A stretch of DNA of 64,000 nucleotides, taken from NCBI GenBank assembly GCA_902826835.1, contig CADEGH010000025.1, forward strand, positions 1-64,000. Reading direction: 5' to 3'. The translations under genes were made by a program, and so were the position numbers. Shown here one piece after another: positions 28,386 through 37,041 of this stretch. The notes under the pieces are model-generated. The model was not told the DNA's origin. It was given only the letters and a program-made list of their open reading frames with translations, and did not search any database. Source of the DNA: an uncultured bacterium (GTDB taxonomy: Bacteria > Planctomycetota > GCA-002687715). Positions within the stretch are counted from its first letter, which is position 1. Each line of letters starts with the position of its first letter.

Positions 28386-29618
28386 ATGAGCGTCTCACGG
28401 CTACCGGTTACTCTCCTCTCCGGCTTCTTGGGAGCCGGCAAGACCACGCTCTTGAACCACATCCTCCGGAATCGGGAGGGCCTCAAGGTCGCGGTCATCG
28501 TGAACGACATGAGTGAGGTGAACATCGACCAGGCGTTGGTCGCTCGGGGCGATGCGCGGTTATCCAGATCGGAAGAGAAACTGATCGAAATGAGCAATGG
28601 GTGCATCTGCTGCACCCTGCGTGAAGACCTTCTCAAGGAGGTCGCGGCGCTCGCGGCCGCCGGGCGGTTCGACTACCTCTTGATCGAATCCACGGGCATT
28701 TCTGAGCCGCTGCCGGTTGCCCAGACGTTCAGCTTCGTGGACGAATCGGGAGCGAGCTTGGAGTCCTCGGCCCGGTTGGACACTCTGGTGACGGTCGTCG
28801 ATGCGCGGAGCTTCTCCGACGACTTCGCGAGCTACGAAGACTTGAAGGATCGTGGGGTTGCCCTGGACGATTCCGACGACCGGTCGATCGCAACTCTGTT
28901 GATCGATCAGATCGAGTTCGCGAACGTGTTGGTGATCAACAAGATCGACTTGGTGTCGGAAGAGGAACTCACCCACTTGGAGGCGGTGCTCCATCGTCTC
29001 AATCCCGGGGCCAAAATCATTCGCAGCATCCGTGGGCAGGTATCCGGGAGTGAAGTCCTCGGCACCAGTCGGTTTGACATGGAGAGTGCCACTCGATCCG
29101 CCGGCTGGATTCGGGAACTCGAGAACGAGCACGCCCCGGAGACGGAGGCGTATGGAATTTCCAGCTTCGTGTACCGCCGCCGTCGGCCATTCCACCCGGC
29201 GCGCCTGTCGGAGTTCCTGAACGGAGGCCTGGAAGGGGTGCTGCGCTCCAAGGGCTTTCTCTGGATTGCGACGAGGCCCGAAGTCATGGGAGTCTGGTCG
29301 CAGGCGGGGGGGGTGGGGAGCCTCGAACCCGGCGCACGTTGGTGGTCGGCCATTCCGAAGGATGATTGGCCGCTGGAAGACCGGGACACGATCTTGGCCG
29401 ACTTCGAGGGCGAGTTCGGAGACCGCCGCCAAGAACTCGTTCTCATCGGGGTCGAGTTGGATAGGGCCGCACTTGAGGAGGAGCTCGACCGGTGCTTGCT
29501 GACGGACGAGGAATGGAATTCAGGAGCGACCACTTGGGCGCATCTCGAAGATCCGCTCGACGTCTGGTCCGAGTTAGCACCTGACGATGGCCCGCACGAT
29601 TCCCCGTCAACTGAATGA
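28386..29618 (+). CDS. CobW/COG0523-family metallochaperone GTPase
   Basis: A 410-residue G3E GTPase that typically delivers zinc or another metal to target proteins. It shows the P-loop GFLGAGKTT, the metal-binding CICC in NGCICCTLRED, the Walker B-like LIESTGISEP, and the base-specificity motif NKIDL. A C-terminal CobW domain follows from YGISSFVYRRRRPFHP. The length and long insert match the YciC/ZigA type used in zinc deficiency. I found no clear Zur box in the 160 bp upstream. It is divergent from the ABC exporter. Confidence 0.92.
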   Translation: MSVSRLPVTLLSGFLGAGKTTLLNHILRNREGLKVAVIVNDMSEVNIDQALVARGDARLSRSEEKLIEMSNGCICCTLREDLLKEVAALAAAGRFDYLLIESTGISEPLPVAQTFSFVDESGASLESSARLDTLVTVVDARSFSDDFASYEDLKDRGVALDDSDDRSIATLLIDQIEFANVLVINKIDLVSEEELTHLEAVLHRLNPGAKIIRSIRGQVSGSEVLGTSRFDMESATRSAGWIRELENEHAPETEAYGISSFVYRRRRPFHPARLSEFLNGGLEGVLRSKGFLWIATRPEVMGVWSQAGGVGSLEPGARWWSAIPKDDWPLEDRDTILADFEGEFGDRRQELVLIGVELDRAALEEELDRCLLTDEEWNSGATTWAHLEDPLDVWSELAPDDGPHDSPSTE

Positions 29619-29802
29619 AGTGATTCCGAGTTTCGCGCCAACCGTGTGATTCAATGCCGACTAGTTTCAGTGCGACCGCTATTCCTGCGAGGAGAGCAGG
29701 TCCGGCCCCGAGTTTCGTCGGGATAGAGCTAAGACCGTCCCGGGATCGACGAGGAAGGGGCCCATTCGCCGCAGGTCCATCGCAAACCGCGAGCTTGGGC
29801 CC

Positions 29803-32439
29803 TCAGAGCCTAAGTGGGGAAAAGGTCCAGGTCAGGCGGAGGCCGATGGGCGAGGACGGGTCGAGGTAGGCTGCCTGGAGAGCAATTTGCGACCCCACCG
29901 GGGAAGGGGGAGCGACAAAGCCCGGCAGGGTGAATTGGCCGCCGGGAGGAGTGCCGGTTCCGGCGGCGGACAGGGTAAAGGGCGTCGCCGGCCCGAGGAT
30001 CCCGAGGCCATCGATCAGGGCGACCGAGGTGGTTTGGAGGACGCCGAGCACCTGGGGCGGGGTCGTGGCGAGAACGAGGGGCTCCGCCGGGGGGACGTCG
30101 GCGATCAAGGAGAACGGAGCGAGGGGCACGCCTCCCTCGACCAAGACTGAAAATGGCTGTCCGTCCAAGATGCGTACGGGGTTGATATTGACGGTTCCGA
30201 GGTTGTCGCTCGTGCCGCACCGGAGCCCAATTGTGTTGGAGGGCGAAGCAAACCCGTTTGTCACGGAAATTGCAATTCCGCCCTCTCGGGCTCGACCAGC
30301 TACCAGTCCCGACAGTTGACAGGTGATCAGGGTGTCACTGAACACCAGGCTCTGGAGAAAGACGCCGTCGGCGTAGACGAAGGTATTGGTGGTGGAGGGC
30401 GCGAATCCGATGCCGGTCAAGGTCAGAGTGAGAGGCGGCGCACTGGCTGCCAGCGGCGTAATGGTTGAAGGAGAGACACTGAGGAGGGTTGGGGGAACGA
30501 TTTGGAGCGGCGATATGTTGGAGAGATTGAGCGGGTTGAACGCCCGGACCTGCAAGGTCACAGTGCCGACGTTATTGACCACGCTTTGGGGCGGAAAGAT
30601 TCGCAGATGCGTGGAAGACAGGCGCGTGGTTCCGATCGGATTGCCGTTCACCAATACGGTGGTTCCGGGGTAGAAATTCTGACCAAATATATCCACGGTC
30701 GGGCTCAAGGCCCCCGCAATCAAGGTCGAGGGGGAAATCGAGGTGATGGTCATCGTCGGGGCGGCCACCGGGAAGGGAAACGTGGCCTGGGGGCTGGTGC
30801 CGCCCTGACCGTTGGTCACGAGGATCTGGCCGCTCAAATTGGGAACCTGGATGAAGTTGGCCGCCAGCGTCGCGACGATTTGCTGCGAGGTGAACGATTG
30901 AATCGTGAGTGGGACGGTGTTGGAGTTGAAGAACAACCGCGTTTCGTTGTGAAATCCACTGCCGGTAACGGTAATCGTCGATATCGGGTCGAGGGCAGTG
31001 AGCTGAGTCGGCGATATCGACGTGATGGTGGGAGTCGAATTCGAGAGGGTCAGCACGACCGGCGCGCTCGTTCCGCCGCCGGGGGCGGGGTTTTCGACGA
31101 CAAGGCTGATCGTCCCGAGGGTGTTCAACGGGCTCGTGATGGTTGCTTCCAGGGCAACGTCCGAGAGGAAGTTGGTCGGGTAGACGGTTCCCGTCGTCGA
31201 CTTCGCGATGCTCGATGCGACAAAACCAGTGCCTTGGAGGGTCACCACCGTCGGGGCGGTGATGACCGGAACACTCGATGGAGTCACGCTCGTGAGGATT
31301 GGGGCGGGGTTCAGCAGCGTCAAGGTGGCTGGTCCGCTGGTCCCTCCGCCCGGAGCCGGATTTTGCACGATGAGGTCGAGGGTTCCGGCGGTATTGAGTG
31401 GCCCGGTAACGGTGGCTTCGAGGGAAGTGCTCGAGAGGAAATTGGTGGGATACGTCGTGCCCCCGGCCGATTGAATGATGCTCGTTGGCACGAATCCGGA
31501 GCCTTGGAGCGTCACCATCGTCGGCGCGGTGAGGAGAGGCAAACTCGCGGGGGTTAATGCCGATACGGTGGGCTGAGGATTCAGGATCGTGAACGTTCGG
31601 GGCTGAGTTGTCCCCCCGCCCGGGCTCGGCACGAAGACGGTCACATTCGCGGTTCCTGCGCTGGTGAGCAGATTGGCCGCCACAGTGGCGTTGAGCATGT
31701 TGCTGCTGAGGTGGATGGTGGGGAGGTTCGCGCCATTCCAGCGCACCACGGCATTGCTGAGCAGGCCGACGCCCGTCACCACGAGGAAGGCCGGGCCGCT
31801 TCCGACTAAGGCACTATTGGGGGAGATTTGCGAGAGAATTGGAGTAGGAGCCTGAACGGTCAGGCTGCGCGAACCGGTGGTTCCCCCCCCGGGAGCCGGG
31901 GACTGCGCGGTGATGGAAAAGGTCCCGGAAGTGGCGAGGTGCGTACTCGCGAGGGCAGCAGTCAGAGTCGTGGAGGAAACAAACGTCGTCGATAGTGCAG
32001 TGCCTTGGAATCGGGCCACGGTCGTCGGGACGAAGTTGGTCCCGGTCAGGGTCACGTTGGCACTCACGAGCCCGGCTTGAACGATCGTGGGGCTGATGCT
32101 GCTCAGGGTTGGCGTCGGATTGGTGACCACGAACGGCAGTGCGTTGGAGAGCACGTTGCCGAGGACGCTGGTCCTTACTCTCACGTTGAAGCTGCCGGGA
32201 GTGGTCAAGAGCGTGGCCGGCACCGTGGCTTGGAGCCGGTTCGTGTTGACAAACGTCGTGGTGAGGCTTTGGGACTCCCAGCGCACGATGTTGAGTCCCG
32301 AGAATCCCGAACCGTTGAGGGTGAGGACCAGGGAACCCGACCCGGCCGGAGCCGAGTCGGGGGAGATCGAATTCAGGACCGGCTGGGCAGTCAGGCCAGC
32401 CGCCAGAGCCAGGAGGGACACAAAGTGCCGTGCGAGCAT
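29803..32439 (-). CDS. Secreted protein with about eight IPT/TIG repeats
   Basis: An 878-residue surface or extracellular protein. A signal peptide (FVSLLALAAGLTAQP) is followed by about eight IPT/TIG Ig-like repeats of roughly 85-90 residues. Each begins with a motif such as PTLSSISP, PILSQISP or PTITSISP and contains VTLxGxGF. Repeats four and five (about 31080-31580) are also similar at DNA level and share PAPGGGTS endings, so they look like a tandem duplication. The last about 150 residues form a different domain with the PFSLIADVP and QIALQAAYLDPSSP features seen in other secreted proteins here. Binding partner unknown. Confidence 0.8.
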   Translation of the reverse strand: MLARHFVSLLALAAGLTAQPVLNSISPDSAPAGSGSLVLTLNGSGFSGLNIVRWESQSLTTTFVNTNRLQATVPATLLTTPGSFNVRVRTSVLGNVLSNALPFVVTNPTPTLSSISPTIVQAGLVSANVTLTGTNFVPTTVARFQGTALSTTFVSSTTLTAALASTHLATSGTFSITAQSPAPGGGTTGSRSLTVQAPTPILSQISPNSALVGSGPAFLVVTGVGLLSNAVVRWNGANLPTIHLSSNMLNATVAANLLTSAGTANVTVFVPSPGGGTTQPRTFTILNPQPTVSALTPASLPLLTAPTMVTLQGSGFVPTSIIQSAGGTTYPTNFLSSTSLEATVTGPLNTAGTLDLIVQNPAPGGGTSGPATLTLLNPAPILTSVTPSSVPVITAPTVVTLQGTGFVASSIAKSTTGTVYPTNFLSDVALEATITSPLNTLGTISLVVENPAPGGGTSAPVVLTLSNSTPTITSISPTQLTALDPISTITVTGSGFHNETRLFFNSNTVPLTIQSFTSQQIVATLAANFIQVPNLSGQILVTNGQGGTSPQATFPFPVAAPTMTITSISPSTLIAGALSPTVDIFGQNFYPGTTVLVNGNPIGTTRLSSTHLRIFPPQSVVNNVGTVTLQVRAFNPLNLSNISPLQIVPPTLLSVSPSTITPLAASAPPLTLTLTGIGFAPSTTNTFVYADGVFLQSLVFSDTLITCQLSGLVAGRAREGGIAISVTNGFASPSNTIGLRCGTSDNLGTVNINPVRILDGQPFSVLVEGGVPLAPFSLIADVPPAEPLVLATTPPQVLGVLQTTSVALIDGLGILGPATPFTLSAAGTGTPPGGQFTLPGFVAPPSPVGSQIALQAAYLDPSSPIGLRLTWTFSPLRL

Positions 32440-32743
32440 GGAGGAACTCCTGTCTTCCAGGAGGCTCGAACGGGTCCTGAGTTACGCGCCGAGTACGGAA
32501 AATTCCCCATGCCCCGCTGGGGGTCGGGGCGGCGGATGCGCCGCCCTGCGTTAGATGCTCGGAGTCACAGAGTCGGATCTCTCGATCTGGGACTTGCTAA
32601 CCCGACTCGATCGGTGGCGGGTGGATCAGGCGATCCGCGCTCCCATGAGGAAGACCTCGGCTCAATCCAACCGGGGGAGTTGCGATCGATGGAGGCGCGG
32701 GGACACTTCGGTGGATTCGGTCAATGCTCGTGGCTGGGCTAAC
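32440..32743. other. Intergenic region left of the IS element
   Basis: No gene is seen. It contains the third REP-like palindrome and, at its right edge, the left copy of the IS target duplication. It should also hold the promoter of the TIG-repeat gene. Confidence 0.5.
32620..32643 (+). repeat. REP-like palindromic repeat, diverged copy 3
   Basis: The core GGATC-AGGC-GATCC keeps the stem of the 159-183 unit and changes the loop. About 20 of 24 bases match copy 1. A further fragment, GATCCGCGCTCCC, recurs at 63658-63670. Confidence 0.45.
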
Positions 32744-34704
32744 CCGAAGTTCCGGGCTCCAAATTGCCGTAACTCGATTCTCGGCAACGAGTTGAATGCG
32801 ATTTTGGGGGTGAAAGTGTAGCCAGTAACATGACTTATTACTTCTTAAGAATTGTTTAGAATGCTCTGATGACGCGGCAAACTGGGGCCATGCACGGGGC
32901 CAAGATCGAGGTGCGACGCAAGGGCAAGGTCTACACCTCCCATCTCCTACGCCGTTCCTACCGAGTCGGGAAACAGGTCAAGCACCAAACCCTCGGCAAT
33001 CTCTCTCATCTCCCCGACCATCTCATTGACATCGTCAGGCGAGGCCTGCGCGGAGAGGCCGTCGCACTCGCTCGCGACGACTTCGAGATCACACGATCGC
33101 TTCCGCACGGGCATGTCGCCGCCGTCCTCGGTTCACTGCGCCATCTCGAATTGGACAAAATCATCGCGCCACGGCGTAGCCGAGAGCGCGATCTTGTGCT
33201 CGCCATGATCGTGTCCCGAATTATCGAGGCTCAGTCGAAGCTCGACACGACGCGAGGGCTTCGAATCGAGACCAGGAGGAGCACTCTCGGTGAAATGCTC
33301 GAGCTTGGCGATGTGGACGAAGACGAGCTCTACGCCGCCATGGATTGGCTCCTCAAGCGCCAAGACGGAATCCAGCAGGCGCTCGCGAAGCGCCATCTCG
33401 TCAATGGATCTCTCGTCCTCTACGACGTGTCATCGAGTTACTTCGAAGGTCGCTGCTGCCCATTGGCCAAACTGGGCCATTCTCGCGACGGCAAGAAGGA
33501 AAACCTCCAGATTGTCTACGGCCTTCTTTGCGACGAGGACGGATGCCCGATCGCGATCGAAGTCTTCGAGGGCAATACGGGTGACCCGAAGACAGTCGCA
33601 TCCCAGATTCGCAAGCTGAAAGACCAGTTCGGACTCAAGCAAGTCGTCATCGTCGGCGATCGCGGAATGCTGACCGACGCTCGAATCCGGGAGGACCTCG
33701 AACCGGTTGGTGGGGTGGATTGGATCACGGCTCTCCGGTCGCCAGCGATCCGGCGCCTCTTCGATGCCGGGTGCATCGATCGATCACTCTTCGACGAGCG
33801 TGACCTCGCTGAGATCACGTCCCCGGACCACCCCGGCGAGCGGCTCGTCGTGTGCAGGAACCCCTTGCTCGCCGAAGAGAGAACGCGCAACCGCGAAGCG
33901 CTGCTCAGGGCAACCGAGGTGCACCTGGATCGCGTCGTGGCGGCGACGCAGCGGCGCGGTCGTGGGCGCCTGCGAGGGAAGGAGCGCATCGGTATTCGAG
34001 CCGGAAAGCTGCTCTCCCGTTACAAAATGGAGAAGCACTTTCTGACCAGGATCGAGGACGAGTCATTCTCCTACGAAAGGAACATCGCCTCCATCGAGGA
34101 GGAGCAGCGCCTTGACGGTTTCTACGTCATCCGAACAAAACTGCCGAAAGCCCGGATGAAGTCGGACGAGATCGTCCGAACCTACAAACGACTGTCGCGC
34201 GTCGAACGCGCCTTTCGGTCGCTGAAGACCGTGGATCTCAAGGTCCGCCCGATCTTCCACTACAAAGAAGATCGAGTGCGCTCGCACGTGTTCCTGTGCA
34301 TGCTTGCGTACTACGTCGAGTGGAACATGAGGAAATCCCTTGCGCCTCTCCTCTTCGACGACGAAGCCCCGATGGAGCAGTCATCCCCAGTCGCTCAGGC
34401 GCAGCGCTCGCACGCTGCCCGCGAGAAGGCAGCAACGAAGAAGAACGCGGATGGCGTGCCCGTGGAGAGCTTCCAGAGCATGCTGCGAAATCTGGCCACA
34501 CTTGCCCGCAACCGAGTCCGATCGAAGGGAACCGAGGCGGGAGAATTCGAGATGACCACGACTCCTACTGGATACCAGATGAACGCCTTGGAGCTCTTGG
34601 GTCTGGCGGGATCGCTGTAGCCAGACGACGCCGACGTGACGGGACTCGAAACCGAGATCCCGCAAGGAGTTACGTCGAGTCAACTCGGGGAACTTCGGGC
34701 TAAC
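32738..34704 (+). mobile_element. Complete IS1634-like insertion sequence with target duplication
   Basis: The element spans about 32744-34698 (1955 bp). Its ends are inverted repeats CCGAAGTTCC (32744) and GGAACTTCGG (34698). The repeats extend imperfectly to about 32 bp, with CGTAACTC / GAGTTACG at matching positions 24 bp inside each end. GCTAAC flanks both ends directly (32738-32743 and 34699-34704) as a 6-bp target duplication. The surrounding sequence makes GGGCTAACCC on both sides, so the exact boundary is ambiguous by a few bases. The single transposase gene is intact, so the insertion looks recent. Confidence 0.85.
32869..34620 (+). CDS. IS1634 family transposase
   Basis: A 583-residue DDE transposase that moves the surrounding element. 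The order of features fits the family: an N-terminal region (KHQTLGNLSHLPDHL), a first catalytic Asp in LVLYDVSSSYFEG, a second in VVIVGDRGMLTDA, and the YREK-like block with Glu in LSRVERAFRSLKTVDLKVRPIFHY. The C-terminal region VRSHVFLCMLAYYVEWNM is typical. The start at 32869 lies in an AT-rich leader; a second ATG at 32890 is possible. No interruption is visible. Confidence 0.93.
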   Translation: MTRQTGAMHGAKIEVRRKGKVYTSHLLRRSYRVGKQVKHQTLGNLSHLPDHLIDIVRRGLRGEAVALARDDFEITRSLPHGHVAAVLGSLRHLELDKIIAPRRSRERDLVLAMIVSRIIEAQSKLDTTRGLRIETRRSTLGEMLELGDVDEDELYAAMDWLLKRQDGIQQALAKRHLVNGSLVLYDVSSSYFEGRCCPLAKLGHSRDGKKENLQIVYGLLCDEDGCPIAIEVFEGNTGDPKTVASQIRKLKDQFGLKQVVIVGDRGMLTDARIREDLEPVGGVDWITALRSPAIRRLFDAGCIDRSLFDERDLAEITSPDHPGERLVVCRNPLLAEERTRNREALLRATEVHLDRVVAATQRRGRGRLRGKERIGIRAGKLLSRYKMEKHFLTRIEDESFSYERNIASIEEEQRLDGFYVIRTKLPKARMKSDEIVRTYKRLSRVERAFRSLKTVDLKVRPIFHYKEDRVRSHVFLCMLAYYVEWNMRKSLAPLLFDDEAPMEQSSPVAQAQRSHAAREKAATKKNADGVPVESFQSMLRNLATLARNRVRSKGTEAGEFEMTTTPTGYQMNALELLGLAGSL

Positions 34705-34727
34705 CCGAGGCGCTTGAGCACAGAGAG

Positions 34728-36824
34728 CTATTGCCCGATCACGAGGCGGAGGGCGTTGGAGAGGGCGAAGCCGCCGGTTTCGAGCACGATGGCTTGGAAG
34801 TCGAGGCCGAGGCAGAGGGCAGCCGGGTCATTGGGGAGGGACGTGGAGAAGGTCCATCCGCCATTGGCGTCGAGAGTCGGAGCGGAGAAGAGGGCGAGCG
34901 ACGGGAGGGTGAGCTGGACGAGGCAGCCGCCGCCGAGATCGGTGGGAGTGCCGAGCGTTCCCGCAAAGACTTGGGCCATCGCTCCGGGCTCGGCACCACT
35001 CAAGGTCATGGTGAACATCTGGCCGATGGTGGGGGCGTTTGCGGCGAGCGAGGGCGCGAGGGTGCCACAGCCGGCTCCGACCATCTGGACGATGGGCGCG
35101 GAGTTGGCGCACGCCGTCGAGAACTGACCTTGGCTCAGGTTCCAGTACGTGCCTGACGCGCTCGTTTGCAACTTCGTAGCGCGCACCATGTAGTGGGCAG
35201 TGAGGGTCGGAGTCGTCGCGTCCAGATACGTGGTGCCGACCTCGGGGGCCGTGGTCAATCGGACGAACGGTCCCGCGGCCGAGCTCGCACGGTAGACGTG
35301 GTATCCGTCGACCGAATCCGTCGATGCCGTCCAGCTCAACGAGGCGAGAGGGCCGACCGCCGTGGCGGTCAGATTCGTCGGAGGACCGAGAACGTGTTGG
35401 CGCAGCGTGGGATCCCCCATCAGCGCGATGTGAATTCCCCTCGTGCCGACGCCTCCGACGGTGGTGTCGTTTTGACTGTAGCGGGCGGCCGCTCCGATCG
35501 GATCGCCCATTCCCATCATGTGGAAAGACCAATGCGGACGTCCGGCCCAGCACGAAGTGAGAGTCCACCCCGAACAAAGCGGGGCGCGGAGGAAATTGTT
35601 CGCACTGTCCCAGTCGCCAAAGTAGCTCCCGAACAGGATCGTGAAGATGTTGCGATTGGCGCTCGTCGTGAAGTCCGTGGTCGTCCCGATACCGCCGGCA
35701 CTTTGGTAGCTGCCGCCACCGCAGCCGTACGACCACTGGTGTCCGGGTCCGACAGGAGTGTTCAGCGTCGTGAAGTAGTCAGCCGCAGTGACGTTCGCGG
35801 GGCCGAGGAGAGAGCTGAAGTTGCGCCATCCGCTGGCCGAGAATGCTTCCCCCCCGAAGTACCCGAAATTGTCGTCGATGACGGCCTGCTCGGCGGGGGC
35901 AATCACCTTATGGCGGTAATCGTGGTTCTTATCGAGGTAGTTCTGGAGCAGGGTCAACTCGCTCGCGGCGAAGGTGGTCATGTTCGCGAAGTCAACGCGA
36001 CCGACCCACAAATCGACGTCACTCGGGACGGCCGATTGGTCGAACTTCCCGTCGCCGGGGATGTTTCGGTTCTCGATTCGCGAGGCTCCCGTCACGTTGA
36101 CACTCGCGTCGGTCCACGGCCCGTCGAATTCCCCGTAGTAAACGTCAGCCGCCCACGCGCCGAGGTGGTCCGGGACGTGCCCGTCCGGAGCGATCTGGCC
36201 GGAATAGGGGACCGGGACCCGGCCCAGGAGGAATACGGCGCGCACATTTGCGGGGTCCGCCGCTCGCTCGGCAGCCAGCAGCGCCTTGACATTGGCCGCA
36301 GTTTGGGTCGGCAGCACGTCGATGCGAACCACTCTCCAGCCATCCCCCGTGAGATCGCGAATCAGTCGGTCCAATCTCGAGCCCAAGCCGGCCGCCTTGG
36401 TCGCATCGACGACCAGGAGCAACTTGCCGCGATCGTGGATTGCGGGACTCTCAATCCCACTCGCCACGATGCCGATGCCAAACGGGCTTCCATTCTTGTC
36501 GACCCGATACTCGTAGCGGGTGCCCGGTACGACCAGGCTGTCGCTGTAGCCGGTGGCGGCGGCGCCCCCCGGCACGGTCTGGGCGGTTCCCCAGGTGGGG
36601 GCGCCGAGGATTCGCTTCGCGACGGTGTATCCCGTCGCCGTGGCATCGGCCGGCCAAGCGAGGGTGATGGACGGAGGCGACACACTCACGGTCGCGGTGA
36701 CTCGGACCGCGCGCTGTTGCGCCGTTTGGGCGATCGCGGGCCCCATCATGGCGACCATGACAAGCAGCACCGCCGGAAGAGAAGGCCGATTCGAGGGATG
36801 CCAAGGGGTCGAGGGCGTGGACAT
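34728..36824 (-). CDS. Secreted gingipain (C25)-like protein with fibronectin-type domains
   Basis: A 698-residue exported protein. I chose the ATG at 36824 because a signal peptide (LPAVLLVMVAMMGPAIAQ) follows; the frame stays open further upstream without coding character. An Fn3-like domain (about 35-120) precedes a C25-like region (KLLLVVDATKAAGLGSRL, VRAVFLLGRVPVPYSG, YYGEFDGPWTDASV). A second Fn3 (NLTATAVGPLASLSWTAS) follows, then the shared C-terminal module ending QAIVLETGGFALSNALRLV. Where C25 enzymes have the HG and catalytic Cys segments, this protein reads SYGCGGGSYQ and LFGSYFGDWD, so proteolytic activity is doubtful. Confidence 0.7.
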   Translation of the reverse strand: MSTPSTPWHPSNRPSLPAVLLVMVAMMGPAIAQTAQQRAVRVTATVSVSPPSITLAWPADATATGYTVAKRILGAPTWGTAQTVPGGAAATGYSDSLVVPGTRYEYRVDKNGSPFGIGIVASGIESPAIHDRGKLLLVVDATKAAGLGSRLDRLIRDLTGDGWRVVRIDVLPTQTAANVKALLAAERAADPANVRAVFLLGRVPVPYSGQIAPDGHVPDHLGAWAADVYYGEFDGPWTDASVNVTGASRIENRNIPGDGKFDQSAVPSDVDLWVGRVDFANMTTFAASELTLLQNYLDKNHDYRHKVIAPAEQAVIDDNFGYFGGEAFSASGWRNFSSLLGPANVTAADYFTTLNTPVGPGHQWSYGCGGGSYQSAGGIGTTTDFTTSANRNIFTILFGSYFGDWDSANNFLRAPLCSGWTLTSCWAGRPHWSFHMMGMGDPIGAAARYSQNDTTVGGVGTRGIHIALMGDPTLRQHVLGPPTNLTATAVGPLASLSWTASTDSVDGYHVYRASSAAGPFVRLTTAPEVGTTYLDATTPTLTAHYMVRATKLQTSASGTYWNLSQGQFSTACANSAPIVQMVGAGCGTLAPSLAANAPTIGQMFTMTLSGAEPGAMAQVFAGTLGTPTDLGGGCLVQLTLPSLALFSAPTLDANGGWTFSTSLPNDPAALCLGLDFQAIVLETGGFALSNALRLVIGQ

Positions 36825-37041
36825 GCCCGAGAGTTTAGCGTTCGATCGTGGCGGCGTGTGCCTGGAAGCAGAGAAAGCCGTCAGGTTGCGTGGCTTTGGG
36901 TGGGACTGGTTACAGCCCAGGCGGCTCCAGCCGCGCTTCACCCCTTCGATACGAGGTCCGCTCAGGCCATCGAAAGCGCCGGGCGGAATTGACAGGAACC
37001 CGGGGTCGTGGTGCGATTGTCCTCGCTCCGAAGGATCCTCC

